From Pseudomonas sp. ML2-2023-3 (GTDB lineage: Bacteria; Pseudomonadota; Gammaproteobacteria; Pseudomonadales; Pseudomonadaceae), in assembly GCF_037055275.1 (NCBI RefSeq), contig NZ_CP146343.1, positions 716,501 through 780,500 on the forward strand: a DNA stretch of 64,000 nucleotides. The letters run 5' to 3'. Below, piece after piece: positions 1-9,189 of the stretch. Numbering within the stretch: the first letter of the stretch is position 1; every line of letters starts with the position of its first letter. The notes under the pieces are model-generated. The model saw only the letters and a program-made list of their open reading frames with translations, had not been told where the DNA came from and searched no databases. The position numbers were made by a program, and so were the translations under genes.

Positions 1-1101
1 TTGCCGACCAAGAGTTTCGACGTGTACGCCTATGACAAACCAAGCGACTGGCTGGGCGGCTGGACGGTGTTCTACTGGGCCTGGTGGATCGCATGGTCGC
101 CGTTTGTGGGCCTGTTCATTGCGCGTATTTCACGGGGCCGTACCATCCGCGAGTTCGTGTTCGGCGTACTGCTGATTCCGTTGGGCTTCACCCTGGCGTG
201 GATGTCGATTTTCGGCAACAGCGCCATTGATCAGGTGCTCAACCACGGCATGGTTGCCCTCGGCCAGTCTGCCATCGACGACCCGTCGCGCACGCTGTAC
301 CTGCTGCTGGAGACCTACCCGTGGAGCCGGACCGTGATTGCGGTGACGGTGTTTATCAGCTTTGTGTTCTTCGTGACCTCGGCCGACTCCGGCACCGTGG
401 TGCTGTCCACCCTCTCGGCGCGTGGCAATAACGCGGATGAGGACGGCCCTAAATGGCTGCGGGTGTTCTGGGGTGCGATGACGGCGCTGGTTACCAGTGC
501 GCTGCTGTTCTCGGGCAGTATCGATGCGCTCAAGTCAGCGGTAGTGCTGACCTCGCTGCCGTTCTCGCTGATTTTGCTGCTGATGATGTGGGGCCTGCAT
601 AAGGCGTTCTACCTTGAGTCGCAAAAGCAGATTGCGCAGATGCACTCCCTGGCGCCGGTTTCGCACTCCCGTCGTGGCGGTTGGCGTCAGCGCTTGAGCC
701 AGGCCGTGCACTTCCCGTCCCGTGACGAGGTGTATCGCTTCATGGATACCACCGTGCGCCCGGCGATTGAAGAAGTGAGCGCGGTGTTCCTGGAAAAAGG
801 CCTGAATGTCGTCACCCAGCCGGACCCGGCCAACGACAACGTGAGCCTGGAAATCGGCCACGGCGACGAACATCCGTTCATCTACCAGGTGCAGATGCGT
901 GGCTACTTCACGCCTTCCTTCGCCCGTGGTGGCTTTGGCAAAAAAGAGCAACTGCGAAACCGCCGTTACTACCGCGCTGAGGTGCATTTGGCCGAAGGCA
1001 GTCAGGATTACGACCTGACGGGCTACACCAAAGAGCAAATCATCAACGACATCCTCGACCAGTACGAACGTCATATGCAGTTTTTGCATTTGGTGCGGTG
1101 A
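1..1101 (+). CDS. betT: BCCT-family choline/betaine transporter, C-terminal part
   Basis: The reading frame is already open at base 1, so the N-terminal half lies outside the window and 366 residues remain. Residues about 20-55 hold the BCCT signature around FYWAWWIAWSPFVGLF and RISRGRTIREF, followed by the last hydrophobic helices up to about residue 200. After these comes a long hydrophilic tail of about 160 residues, the arrangement of BetT-type choline importers with a cytoplasmic osmosensory C-terminus, rather than the short-tailed betaine carriers. The family imports quaternary amines across the inner membrane for osmoprotection or catabolism. The exact substrate (choline, betaine or carnitine) cannot be read from this fragment. 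A good terminator follows eight bases after the stop. Confidence 0.88.
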   Translation: MPTKSFDVYAYDKPSDWLGGWTVFYWAWWIAWSPFVGLFIARISRGRTIREFVFGVLLIPLGFTLAWMSIFGNSAIDQVLNHGMVALGQSAIDDPSRTLYLLLETYPWSRTVIAVTVFISFVFFVTSADSGTVVLSTLSARGNNADEDGPKWLRVFWGAMTALVTSALLFSGSIDALKSAVVLTSLPFSLILLLMMWGLHKAFYLESQKQIAQMHSLAPVSHSRRGGWRQRLSQAVHFPSRDEVYRFMDTTVRPAIEEVSAVFLEKGLNVVTQPDPANDNVSLEIGHGDEHPFIYQVQMRGYFTPSFARGGFGKKEQLRNRRYYRAEVHLAEGSQDYDLTGYTKEQIINDILDQYERHMQFLHLVR

Positions 1102-1108
1102 CAGCCAG

Positions 1109-1139
1109 GGCCCGCCTGCAATGGGCGGGCCTTGATTTT
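1109..1139 (+). terminator. Rho-independent terminator of the BCCT transporter gene
   Basis: An 8-bp GC stem (GGCCCGCC paired with GGCGGGCC, loop of 7) is followed by TTGATTTT, directly downstream of the transporter stop. Confidence 0.75.
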
Positions 1140-1173
1140 GTAGTTGCTGCTACGGGGGGCGACTCTAAAGAAA

Positions 1174-1302
1174 TTACAGGGATAGCGATCTGACAGTTTC
1201 ATCGCGTTTTGGCAGATCCAGTTCCACGTATCCGGCTTTCTCGAAGCGTTTATGGATACGGCTGCCCAGCCCTCTGTTCTGCTGCTTGTTGTTTTTGCTC
1301 AT
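1174..1302 (-). CDS. Unrecognised 42-residue protein in a toxin-antitoxin remnant
   Basis: A 42-codon ORF begins MSKNNKQQNRGLGSRI and ends LPKRDETVRSLSL. Its ATG overlaps the TGA of the upstream ParE/RelE-type toxin frame in the form ATGA, so it looks translationally coupled as the third gene of the leftward antitoxin-toxin operon. The product is small, basic and without any membrane segment. I do not recognise the family and assign no function. The tight coupling and absence of an independent promoter gap argue that it is a real gene, but its shortness leaves doubt. Confidence 0.45.
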   Translation of the reverse strand: MSKNNKQQNRGLGSRIHKRFEKAGYVELDLPKRDETVRSLSL

Positions 1303-1568
1303 GGATATTCCTGCCTTGCATGCAGAACGGTGACTATCTCGATCCGATTCGTGACTCTGTAGACCACCAGGTAATTGGGATGCACGACAATTTCCCGAGT
1401 CCCGGGTACTCGACCGAATCTATACAAATAGGGATGCTGAGGTAGAGCGGATATAGCAGCTTCAATGTTCTTGTAGAGCTCACTGGCCGCGACAAGATTG
1501 CGGTCGCTGATGTACTCAAGGATCTCGCTGAGTTGAGCCCGAGCAAGGGGCCGTCACTCAAACAGCAT
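1299..1568 (-). pseudogene. ParE/RelE-type toxin gene with an in-frame stop at codon 5
   Basis: Read leftward from ATG at 1568, the frame gives MLFE, then TGA (1556-1554), then RPLARAQLSEILEYISDRN and on to a typical ParE/RelE C-terminus with YLVVYRVTNRIEIVTVLHARQ, ending at TGA 1299. Family members commonly have Trp where the stop lies (EWRPEAR-like), so a single TGG to TGA change explains it. No ATG, GTG or TTG occurs in frame soon after the stop; the first TTG would leave about half the protein. The start overlaps the antitoxin stop by 11 bases, as in active two-gene modules. The full frame would encode about 89 residues, normal for the family. The toxin is therefore most likely dead, unless the stop is read through or is a sequence error. 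Confidence 0.75.
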
Positions 1569-1749
1569 CGCGCTCTTTGCGTTTTGACTCGATCAGGGCC
1601 TGCATCTGGGCCATTACTTGATCGTGGGGGATACCCGGGCGCGGATCATCAAGTGCGGCCTGTACCTTGGCTCGGAACCAGCGATCATAACTGGCGGCCT
1701 GCTCTTCGGTTTCGAACTCTGAAACGATCGGGGAAAGGTGGGCGCTCAT
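1558..1749 (-). CDS. RelB-like antitoxin (stability determinant family)
   Basis: A 63-residue protein starts MSAHLSPIVSEFETEEQAAS and ends LIESKRKERDAV. The motif SYDRWFRAKVQAALDDPRP with IPHDQVMAQM matches the short antitoxins annotated as stability determinants that pair with ParE/RelE toxins. They bind their own promoter through the N-terminal part and neutralise the toxin through the C-terminal helix. A longer ORF extends upstream, but the ATG at 1749 is preceded by CAGGAGGTCTCC, a strong ribosome site that decides the start. Its toxin partner immediately downstream is interrupted, so the antitoxin may now be an orphan. Confidence 0.75.
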   Translation of the reverse strand: MSAHLSPIVSEFETEEQAASYDRWFRAKVQAALDDPRPGIPHDQVMAQMQALIESKRKERDAV

Positions 1750-1852
1750 GGAGACCTCCTGCGAGGGTGCCTTTGAGTCTAATCCGTCCACCGCTTGCTG
1801 TCTTTGTAGCCACGACGAAGTGCACCTCAAGGGGTGTTTTTCAGCCACAAAA

Positions 1853-1882
1853 AACCCCGAAGGGCTCACACCTTTCGGGGTT
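1853..1882 (-). terminator. Rho-independent terminator of the ssu operon
   Basis: A stem of AACCCCGAAGG-type bases paired with CCTTTCGGGGTT around CTCACA is followed on the leftward strand by a run of T. It lies 17 bases past the ssuF stop. Confidence 0.8.
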
Positions 1883-1898
1883 GTGGATAAACCACGGT

Positions 1899-2114
1899 TT
1901 ACAGCTTGGCGATGGACACTTCGGTGGATTTTACAAACGCGATCACTTCGCTGCCGACCACCAGTTCCAGCTCTTTGACCGAGCGGGTGGTGATCACGGA
2001 GGTCACGATGCCCGATGCGGTCTGTACGTCGATTTCCGACAGCACGTCGCCCAGCACGATTTCCTTGATGTGGCCTTTGAACTGGTTGCGAACGTTGATG
2101 GCTTTAATGGTCAT
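1899..2114 (-). CDS. ssuF: TOBE-domain molybdopterin-binding-like protein SsuF
   Basis: The 71-residue product is a single Mop/TOBE domain: MTIKAINVRNQFKGHIKEI at the start, then alternating beta strands with ASGIVTSVITTRSVKEL and a closing GSEVIAFVKSTEVSIAKL. Such proteins bind oxyanions such as molybdate as small oligomers. Here it is the last gene of ssuEADCBF, 34 bases after ssuB and just before the operon terminator. In Pseudomonas putida the homologous ssuF is needed for efficient growth on sulfonates, though its biochemical role is unclear. The short ATG at 2114 is preferred because it gives the complete domain and no upstream extension resembles the family. Confidence 0.85.
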   Translation of the reverse strand: MTIKAINVRNQFKGHIKEIVLGDVLSEIDVQTASGIVTSVITTRSVKELELVVGSEVIAFVKSTEVSIAKL

Positions 2115-2148
2115 GGTGTCGATTCCTGTCTTGGGATAGAAAGTGGTT

Positions 2149-2955
2149 TTATTGCGCCCAGCGCAGTTGCGTAGGCAGCGGTGCAACGGGTTCCGGCTCA
2201 GGTGGCGAGCCAGGCAGTGCGAGAACACGGTTCAGTACTTCGGTTTCCAGTGCGGCCAGGCGGTGCGAGCCGCGTACCCGAGGGCGTTGCAGATCGACGG
2301 TGAGGTCAAGCCCCACCTGCCCTTCTTCAATCAAAATCACCCGGTCAGCAATCGCGACGGCTTCGCTGACGTCGTGTGTCACCAGCAACACGGTAAAACC
2401 ATGCTGGCGCCACAGGCGTTCGATCAGGTCCTGCATTTCAATTCGGGTCAGGGCATCCAGTGCGCCCAGCGGTTCGTCGAGCAGCAGCAAGCGCGGCTGG
2501 TGGATCAGGGCGCGGGCCAGGGCCACACGCTGTTTTTGCCCGCCCGACAGTGCTGCTGGCCATTCATTGGCGCGTTCGGCCAGGCCGACTTCTTCCAGTG
2601 CCTTGAGCGCTTTGGGGCGCCAGTCGCCTTTAAGGCCAAGGCCCACGTTGTCGATGACTTTTTTCCAGGGCAGCAAACGTGCTTCCTGAAACATCAGTCG
2701 CGTGTCTTCACGGGCCGCTTGCAGCGGTGCGCTACCGGCCAGCAATTGGCCTGCGGTGGGCTGGTCGAGCCCGGCCAGCAGGCGCATCAGGGTGCTTTTG
2801 CCGTAACCGCTGCGCCCGACAATGGCGACAAATTGCCCCGCCGGGATATGCAGATTGATATCTCGCAGCACCAGCCGCTCGCCGAAGGCTTTTTGCAGGC
2901 CGTTGATGGCCAGCGGGATGCCCTGGCGCAAACGTGGAGGTTGTTGAGCTGTCAT
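2149..2955 (-). CDS. ssuB: Aliphatic sulfonate ABC transporter ATP-binding protein SsuB
   Basis: This 268-residue cytoplasmic ATPase drives sulfonate import through SsuC. The Walker A loop reads GRSGYGKST at about residues 52-60, with Tyr where relatives usually have Cys or Ser. The ABC signature [15 protein letters not shown] and the Walker [17 protein letters not shown] follow, then the H-loop in VTHDVSEAV. The length fits SsuB/TauB-type ATPases. Its ATG overlaps the ssuC stop by four bases, so the two are coupled. Position between ssuC and ssuF assigns it to sulfonates rather than taurine. Confidence 0.93.
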   Translation of the reverse strand: MTAQQPPRLRQGIPLAINGLQKAFGERLVLRDINLHIPAGQFVAIVGRSGYGKSTLMRLLAGLDQPTAGQLLAGSAPLQAAREDTRLMFQEARLLPWKKVIDNVGLGLKGDWRPKALKALEEVGLAERANEWPAALSGGQKQRVALARALIHQPRLLLLDEPLGALDALTRIEMQDLIERLWRQHGFTVLLVTHDVSEAVAIADRVILIEEGQVGLDLTVDLQRPRVRGSHRLAALETEVLNRVLALPGSPPEPEPVAPLPTQLRWAQ

Positions 2956-3758
2956 GTTGCACCGCCTTTAACGACTTGATACGCCGGGTGCCAGCGCAAC
3001 CAGATGCGCTCCAGACCACGGGCCGCGGTATCGGCCAGCTTGCCGAGCACGGCGTACAAAACAATTGCCAGCACCACCACGTCGGTTTGCAGGAACTCCC
3101 GGGCGTTCATCGCCAGGTAGCCGATGCCGGAGCTGGCGGAGATGGTTTCGGCCACGATCAACGTCAGCCACATAAAGCCCAGGGCAAAGCGCACGCCCAC
3201 CAGGATCGAAGGCAACGCCCCCGGCAAGATCACCTGCCAGAACAGGCTGAAACCGGACAACCCGTAGTTGCGCGCCATCTCGACCAGCGCCGGGTCGACG
3301 TTGCGGATGCCGTGGTAGGTGTTGAGGTAGATCGGAAATAAAGTCCCCAGTGCTACCAGAAAAATCTTCGCCGACTCATCGATACCGAACCACAGGATGA
3401 CCAGCGGAATCAGCGCCAGGTGCGGCACGTTGCGGATCATTTGCACCGAGCTGTCGAGCAGGCGTTCGCCCCATTTCGACAGGCCGGTAATAAAGCCCAG
3501 CGCCAGGCCGATGCTGCCGCCGATGGCAAAGCCCAATCCGGCACGCCAGCCGCTGATGGCCAGGTGTTTCCAGATTTCGCCACTGCGTACCAGCTCGATC
3601 CCGGCCGTGATCACGGCACTGGGGGCGGGCAGGATGCGTGTCGACAACCAGCCCGCCGACACGGACAGCTGCCATACCGCCAGCAGCAACACAGGCAAGG
3701 CCCAGGGCGCCAGGGTGTGACCGATTTTATTGAGGCCCGAGGCCTTGCCTGAACTCAT
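2952..3758 (-). CDS. ssuC: Aliphatic sulfonate ABC transporter permease SsuC
   Basis: The product is an inner-membrane permease of about 268 residues, with six hydrophobic segments and the binding-protein-dependent transport motif region [20 protein letters not shown] that contacts the ATPase. A longer frame opens further upstream, but the ATG at 3758 ([14 protein letters not shown]) has GAGGTCGCC just before it and would leave a 7-base gap to the ssuD stop, so it is the likely start. It forms the channel for sulfonates delivered by SsuA and is powered by SsuB. Confidence 0.92.
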   Translation of the reverse strand: MSSGKASGLNKIGHTLAPWALPVLLLAVWQLSVSAGWLSTRILPAPSAVITAGIELVRSGEIWKHLAISGWRAGLGFAIGGSIGLALGFITGLSKWGERLLDSSVQMIRNVPHLALIPLVILWFGIDESAKIFLVALGTLFPIYLNTYHGIRNVDPALVEMARNYGLSGFSLFWQVILPGALPSILVGVRFALGFMWLTLIVAETISASSGIGYLAMNAREFLQTDVVVLAIVLYAVLGKLADTAARGLERIWLRWHPAYQVVKGGAT

Positions 3759-3765
3759 GGCGACC

Positions 3766-4914
3766 TCAGCTCTGCGACGCGGCTTTAGGGAGAATGTCAT
3801 TGGCGACCATTTCGCCAAACGGGCTCACGTAGCTGGCGCCTTTTGGCAGTTCCGGGCGCTCGATATCCAGGTGCGGGAACAGCAGTTCGGCAACGCGGTA
3901 CGACTCTTCCAGATGGGGATAACCCGAGAAGATAAAGGTGTCGATGCCAAGGTCGGCGTATTCCTGAACCCGGGCCGCCACGGTTGGGCCGTCACCGACC
4001 AGTGCCGTGCCGGCACCGCCACGCACCAGGCCCACGCCGGCCCACAGGTTGGGGCTGACTTCAAGGTTGTCGCGGCTACCGCCATGCAGGGCGGCCATGC
4101 GTTGCTGGCCGACCGAGTCGAAGCGCGACAGCGAGGCTTGAGCGCGGGCGATGGTGTCGTCGTCCAGATGGGAAATAAGTTTGTCGGCGGCTTTCCATGC
4201 CTCTTCGTTGGTTTCACGCACGATCACGTGCAGACGAATGCCGAAGCGTACGGTGCGGCCCAGCTTGGCGGCCTTGGCACGTACCTGTTCGATTTTTTCG
4301 GCGACGGCGGCCGGTGGCTCGCCCCAGGTCAGCACCATTTCAACTTGTTCGGCAGCCAGGTCTTGCGCAGCTTCCGACGATCCACCGAAGTACAGCGGCG
4401 GGCGCGGCTGCTGGATCGGCGGGTAAAGCAGTTTTGCGCCTTTGACGGTGATGTGTTCGCCGTCGTAGTCCACGGTTTCGCCTTCGAGCACACGACGCCA
4501 GATGCGGGTGAACTCCACCGAGGCCTGATAACGCTCTTCGTGGCTGAGGAACAGGCCATCACCGGCCAGTTCCTCCGGGTCGCCGCCAGTCACCAGGTTA
4601 AACAGTGCGCGGCCACCGGACAGACGGTCCAGGGTCGCGGCCTGACGTGCCGCCACCGTGGGCGAGACAATGCCAGGGCGCAGGGCCACCAGAAACTTCA
4701 GGCGCTGGGTAACGGGGATCAGCGCTGCGGCCACCAACCAGGAGTCTTCGCACGAACGCCCTGTCGGAATCAGTACTCCGCCAAAGCCCAGACGGTCTGC
4801 GGCCTGTGCGACTTGTTGCAGGTAGCCGTAGTCAACGGCACGAGCGCCTTCGGAGGTGCCAAGGTAATGGCCGTCACCGTGGGTAGGCAGGAACCAGAAA
4901 ATATTGAGGCTCAT
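3766..4914 (-). CDS. ssuD: FMNH2-dependent alkanesulfonate monooxygenase SsuD
   Basis: This 382-residue flavin-dependent enzyme of the luciferase superfamily cleaves alkanesulfonates to the aldehyde and sulfite using FMNH2 supplied by SsuE. Recognisable features are the start [19 protein letters not shown], the conserved Cys in GRSCEDSW (residue about 54), [17 protein letters not shown], and the loop [16 protein letters not shown] near the C-terminus that closes over the active site. Length and sequence match SsuD closely. It sits between ssuA and ssuC in the usual Pseudomonas ssuEADCBF order, and its product sulfite feeds cysteine synthesis during sulfate starvation. Confidence 0.95.
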   Translation of the reverse strand: MSLNIFWFLPTHGDGHYLGTSEGARAVDYGYLQQVAQAADRLGFGGVLIPTGRSCEDSWLVAAALIPVTQRLKFLVALRPGIVSPTVAARQAATLDRLSGGRALFNLVTGGDPEELAGDGLFLSHEERYQASVEFTRIWRRVLEGETVDYDGEHITVKGAKLLYPPIQQPRPPLYFGGSSEAAQDLAAEQVEMVLTWGEPPAAVAEKIEQVRAKAAKLGRTVRFGIRLHVIVRETNEEAWKAADKLISHLDDDTIARAQASLSRFDSVGQQRMAALHGGSRDNLEVSPNLWAGVGLVRGGAGTALVGDGPTVAARVQEYADLGIDTFIFSGYPHLEESYRVAELLFPHLDIERPELPKGASYVSPFGEMVANDILPKAASQS

Positions 4915-4945
4915 GGAGTGGTCTCCTAAATGGGGGCAGCAAGCG

Positions 4946-5911
4946 TTAGTTGGCTTTGGCCAGATTGGCCGGGGGCGTCCAGATCACGTCTTTCACAACC
5001 AGCGGCTTGGGGATCAACTTGAGTTGGTAAAAGGTGTCAGCGATTTTTTGCTGCGCGTTGACCACTTCAGGGGTCAGAAACTGTGCCCCATAGCCTTGGC
5101 GTTTGACCGCTGTCAGGGTGATTTCAGGAGACAGGCCCAACAGGGGCGCGACTTGTTGGGTCACGTCGTCAGGGTGGGCTTTGGCCCATTCGCCAATGTT
5201 GCGCACTTCATCGACCAGGGTTTCGATCACCTTGGGATGCTGTTCGGCATAAGGCTTGGTGGCCAGATAGAACTGATGGTTGTCGGCGATACCGCTGGCG
5301 TCACGCAGGGTGCGCGCTTGCAGCTGTTGTTCGGCGGCGGCCTGGTACGGGTCCCAGATCACCCAGGCATCGACACTGCCGCGCTCGAAAGCGGCGCGGG
5401 CATCGGCGGGTGGCAGGAACACGGTCTGGATATCGGTGTATTTCAGGCCAGCGTCTTCAAGGGCCCGCACCAGCAGGTAGTGAACGTTGGAGCCTTTGTT
5501 GAGCACGACCTTTTTGCCTTTGAGGTCTTTGACCGAGGTGATCGGTGAGTCCTTGGGCACCAGAATCGCTTCGCTGGTAGGGGCTGGTGGCTCGTAGGCC
5601 ACGTAGAGCAGGTCGGCGCCGGCGGCCTGGGCGAACACGGGCGGGGTTTCGCCGGTCACGCCGAAGTCGATGGAGCCCACGTTCAGGCCCTCAAGCAGTT
5701 GCGGGCCGCCGGGGAATTCGGTCCATTGCACGTCAACGCCCTGCTCGGCCAGACGCTTGTCCAGCGTGCCTTTGGCCTTGAGCAGCATCAGCGTGCCGTA
5801 TTTTTGATAACCGATGCGCAGGGTATCGGCTTGAGCCTGGGTAACAGCGCCGAAGGACACAGCCGCAGCTAACAGTGCGACCAGACCGCGACGCAAAATG
5901 ACAGGGCGCAT
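4946..5911 (-). CDS. ssuA: Aliphatic sulfonate-binding periplasmic protein SsuA
   Basis: The 321-residue precursor begins with a Sec signal peptide ([20 protein letters not shown]... cleavage near AQA-D at about residue 28). The mature part starts [20 protein letters not shown] and contains [20 protein letters not shown] and the [13 protein letters not shown] loop, typical of SsuA/NrtA-type binding proteins. It captures sulfonates in the periplasm and hands them to SsuC. It precedes ssuD by 31 bases in the operon. The ATG has CAAAAGGAGAGCGCC upstream, a good ribosome site. Confidence 0.93.
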   Translation of the reverse strand: MRPVILRRGLVALLAAAVSFGAVTQAQADTLRIGYQKYGTLMLLKAKGTLDKRLAEQGVDVQWTEFPGGPQLLEGLNVGSIDFGVTGETPPVFAQAAGADLLYVAYEPPAPTSEAILVPKDSPITSVKDLKGKKVVLNKGSNVHYLLVRALEDAGLKYTDIQTVFLPPADARAAFERGSVDAWVIWDPYQAAAEQQLQARTLRDASGIADNHQFYLATKPYAEQHPKVIETLVDEVRNIGEWAKAHPDDVTQQVAPLLGLSPEITLTAVKRQGYGAQFLTPEVVNAQQKIADTFYQLKLIPKPLVVKDVIWTPPANLAKAN

Positions 5912-6011
5912 GGCGCTCTCCTTTTGAGGTTCGAGATTCGGGTAGCACCTGCCGAGCCGTTAGCGGATCAGTAAGGTGGTGAAGCGTGTTGCTGTCTGTG
6001 GGGATCTTGCT

Positions 6012-6605
6012 TTAAATGCTCCAGCGAGCCGTGACCAGGCGCTCGTTGAGGATGCCGGGATCCAGTGGTTTGGGGCGTCGCGCCAGGGCGCTGTAGAACT
6101 GTTCAAGGGATTCGTTCATGCGCTGTTCCAGCACGGGCACCAGTTGCGCTTGTGCGCTGCCTTCGCCGTAAGCGATCTGGCTGTCTTCGGCAAAAATGCC
6201 GTGCAGCATTTCCTGAGCCTTGAGCGCCGACAGTACGGGCTTGAGTGCGTAGTCCACGGCCAGCATATGGGCGATGCTGCCACCGGTGGCGATGGGCAAC
6301 ACCACTTTGTGGCTCAGGGCGCGCTCGGGCAGCAAGTCGAGTACGGTTTTGAGTGCGCCGCTGAACGAGGCCTTGTAAACCGGCGTCGCAATCACCAGGC
6401 CGTCGGCGTTTTCAATCTGTTGTAGCAGGTCGATAATTTTTGGGCTGTCGAAGCGTGCGTGCAGCAAGTCTTCGGCCGGGAAATCACGTACCTGATAACT
6501 CACCACTTCGACGCCTTGCTGGTTGAGCCAGCGTTTGGCGTGCTCCAGCAACACTCCCGAACGGGATCGTTGGCTTGGGCTTCCTCCGAGTGTCACGACC
6601 AGCAT
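6012..6605 (-). CDS. ssuE: NAD(P)H-dependent FMN reductase SsuE
   Basis: This 197-residue flavodoxin-fold reductase starts [20 protein letters not shown], with the GGSPSxxSR phosphate-binding loop of the SsuE/ArsH family, and has [21 protein letters not shown] near the flavin site. It reduces FMN with NAD(P)H and supplies FMNH2 to SsuD. It is the first gene of the ssu operon, 100 bases ahead of ssuA. The start at 6605 is preceded by AAGGAAACGTCTAG. The AT-rich upstream region carries a palindrome and probably the sulfur-starvation promoter. Confidence 0.93.
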   Translation of the reverse strand: MLVVTLGGSPSQRSRSGVLLEHAKRWLNQQGVEVVSYQVRDFPAEDLLHARFDSPKIIDLLQQIENADGLVIATPVYKASFSGALKTVLDLLPERALSHKVVLPIATGGSIAHMLAVDYALKPVLSALKAQEMLHGIFAEDSQIAYGEGSAQAQLVPVLEQRMNESLEQFYSALARRPKPLDPGILNERLVTARWSI

Positions 6606-6679
6606 CTAGACGTTTCCTTGAATGAATATGTGCAATTCGCTGTTAGCGTTTTCGCTTGAGTGAACAGACCTTAACAGGT

Positions 6680-6699
6680 GATTTATATATCTATAAATC
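6680..6699. promoter_or_regulatory. AT-rich palindrome upstream of ssuE
   Basis: GATTTATA and TATAAATC are perfect 8-bp inverted arms around TATC, about 75 bases upstream of the ssuE start. The position suggests an operator or activator site for the ssu operon, perhaps CysB, but I cannot match it to a firm consensus. Confidence 0.3.
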
Positions 6700-6756
6700 A
6701 TATTTATTCATTTGTTTATTCTTAAAATGCATATGCGATTTTGTTAAATGAAACGC

Positions 6757-6780
6757 AAAAAAAAGGCCGTCGAAACGGCC
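6757..6780 (-). terminator. Rho-independent terminator downstream of lsfA
   Basis: GGCCGT and ACGGCC enclose the tetraloop CGAA. On the leftward strand the stem is followed by eight T. It separates lsfA transcription from ssuE. Confidence 0.75.
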
Positions 6781-6810
6781 AAAAACCCTGTGGAAGACAC
6801 TGGCAAACTG

Positions 6811-6890
6811 AGTAGTCGCTGCCGTAGGCTGCGAAGGATTGCGCAGCAACCCGTTTATCCGAGTCGCCTCAGTCCTTCGCAGCCTGCGGG
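6811..6890. repeat. GTAGTCGCTG-type inverted intergenic repeat
   Basis: The left arm AGTAGTCGCTGCCGTAGGCT with GCGAAGGA is mirrored by TCCTTCGCAGCCT with the right end decayed. It belongs to the same family as the copies at 13227, 21574 and 30070. Confidence 0.6.
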
Positions 6891-6898
6891 TGTATGGA

Positions 6899-7537
<639 letters not shown>

Positions 7538-7776
7538 GGTGCAGTTCCTTTTTATAGGGAATGGCAGGGCGTGATGGCTTTACTCTGCCTGCGTCACGAG
7601 TTAATTAAAAAGAATAAATATCGATTTGGTTAGGCCTGAATGGAATATTAAAAACTGTTTCATTGGACGCAACAATGCACCAGGTCCAGTCTGGACTCAG
7701 TTGGGCAAGGGGAGCGGCAGGGAGCTGCGACATTTGAATGTGTTGCGAATTGACCGTTCAGGTCTTCGGTAAACAC

Positions 7777-7801
7777 CCTGCCCGGCATTGCGCCGGGCAG
7801 G
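7777..7801 (-). terminator. Terminator of the OprD-family porin gene
   Basis: A perfect 10-bp stem CCTGCCCGGC/GCCGGGCAGG with a 5-base loop lies 30 bases past the porin stop. The leftward tail is GTGTTT; the T run is stronger on the other strand, but no rightward gene precedes it. Confidence 0.65.
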
Positions 7802-7830
7802 ATTTTTCTAAACTTTGATCTACACCAGGC

Positions 7831-9189
7831 TTACAGCAACGGGATCGAGTAGCTGACGATCAGACGGTTTTCGTCTTGATCACGCTGGCCAGCGATGTCG
7901 TTGCGCCACATGGCGTTTTTCCACATGAAGCCCAGGTTTTTCAGCGTGCCTTCCTGGATAACGTAAGCCACGGTGATATCGCGTTCCCACTCGGAAGCGC
8001 CATTGCTGGTCTGCACACGGTTGGCGTTATAGGTGTCGATGTTATCGCCACGCAGGTAAACCGCACCCGCCGTCAGGCCAGGAACGCCCACTTTAGCGAA
8101 GTCATACGAGTAGCGTGCCTGCCAGGTGCGTTCGCCAGCACGGGCAAATTTCGAGATCTGCATGTCGGTAGGGATGTAAGCCGATGCACCGTCGCCCTGG
8201 TTCAGGAACGGGAAGTCGCTGCTGCCGTTGCTGACCTGATAACCGCCACCGAAGGTGTGACCTTCAACGGTGTACAGGAACAGGCCGCTGATCAGGTTGT
8301 TGTCGACCTTGCCCTTGCCGTTGGCCTGGGTGTGGTAATCGCCTGTGGTGTAGTAGGCCGGCTCGTTACCGTTCTTGCCGTCGTCGGAGCTGTTGAAGTA
8401 ACGCAGGTCAGATTTCAACACGCCCGGGCCAATGGACCAGTTGTGGGTCAGCCCCAGAAAGTGTTGCTTGTAGAAGTCTTCCAGGTTGCCGTAGTAGTAC
8501 TGCAGCAACAGGTCTTTGTTGAGTTTGTAGTCAACGCCGCCGTAGTAGAACTTGTTAACGAACTTGCCCGCGCTGTAGTTCGAGCTACCGTTGGCGCCGC
8601 CAAGCGACAGGCCTTCGTTGTTGCTGGAGTTACGACCCTTGGCGTGTTCGATCTGGCCGCCGGTGAAGGTCAGGTCCTTGAACTCGCTGGAGGTGATCTG
8701 GCCACCCTGGAAGGTTTGCGGCAGCAAACGACCGTCGTTGCTGACGATAACCGGCAGTTTTGGCTGCAGGGTACCGATGCGCAGTTCGGTCTGGGAAATC
8801 TTGGCTTTAGCGGTCAGGCCCAGGCTGGAGAAATCGTCTACAGCGTGGTTGCCGTCGCTTGGGAATACCGAGCCGCCAGCATTCAGACCCGTCGGGTTGC
8901 CGTGTTTGGCTGCGCTGGAGTCAAGTTTGACGCCCAGCAGGCCAATGGCGTCCACACCAAAGCCGACTGTGCCCTGGGTGAAACCCGAGGTGTAGTCCAG
9001 CTGGAAGCCTTGGCCCCATTCAGCGGTGTAGTTGGAGTTTTTCGGCGCACCCGAATCACGGTTGTCGTTGTTGATGTAGAAGTTACGCAGTTTCAGCGTG
9101 GCTTTGCTGTCTTCAATGAAGCCTGCAGCGCTTGCTTGTTGTGCCAACAACCCTACGGCCACAGCGATGGCCAAGGTGGACTTGTTCAT
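7831..9189 (-). CDS. OprD-family outer-membrane porin
   Basis: The 452-residue protein has a signal peptide (MNKSTLAIAVAVGLLAQQASA, cut before AGFIEDSKA) and the OprD hallmarks: ATLKLRNFYINNDNRD at the mature N-terminus, WGQGFQLDYTSGFTQGTVGFGVDA, and a C-terminal strand ending ENRLIVSYSIPLL. These form 18-stranded barrels that admit specific small molecules. The substrate is not readable, but lying between lsfA/ssu and the divergent tauABCD genes it plausibly admits sulfonates under sulfur limitation. The ATG is preceded by AAAGGAGCAACACA. It is transcribed away from tauA, sharing the 500-base AT-rich region. Confidence 0.88.
   Translation of the reverse strand: MNKSTLAIAVAVGLLAQQASAAGFIEDSKATLKLRNFYINNDNRDSGAPKNSNYTAEWGQGFQLDYTSGFTQGTVGFGVDAIGLLGVKLDSSAAKHGNPTGLNAGGSVFPSDGNHAVDDFSSLGLTAKAKISQTELRIGTLQPKLPVIVSNDGRLLPQTFQGGQITSSEFKDLTFTGGQIEHAKGRNSSNNEGLSLGGANGSSNYSAGKFVNKFYYGGVDYKLNKDLLLQYYYGNLEDFYKQHFLGLTHNWSIGPGVLKSDLRYFNSSDDGKNGNEPAYYTTGDYHTQANGKGKVDNNLISGLFLYTVEGHTFGGGYQVSNGSSDFPFLNQGDGASAYIPTDMQISKFARAGERTWQARYSYDFAKVGVPGLTAGAVYLRGDNIDTYNANRVQTSNGASEWERDITVAYVIQEGTLKNLGFMWKNAMWRNDIAGQRDQDENRLIVSYSIPLL

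Noticed and set aside
1209..1445. Rightward 78-codon frame, and the leftward frame 1334-1561
   Set aside because: Both read through the toxin remnant in wrong frames; the ParE-like frame gives the only family match.
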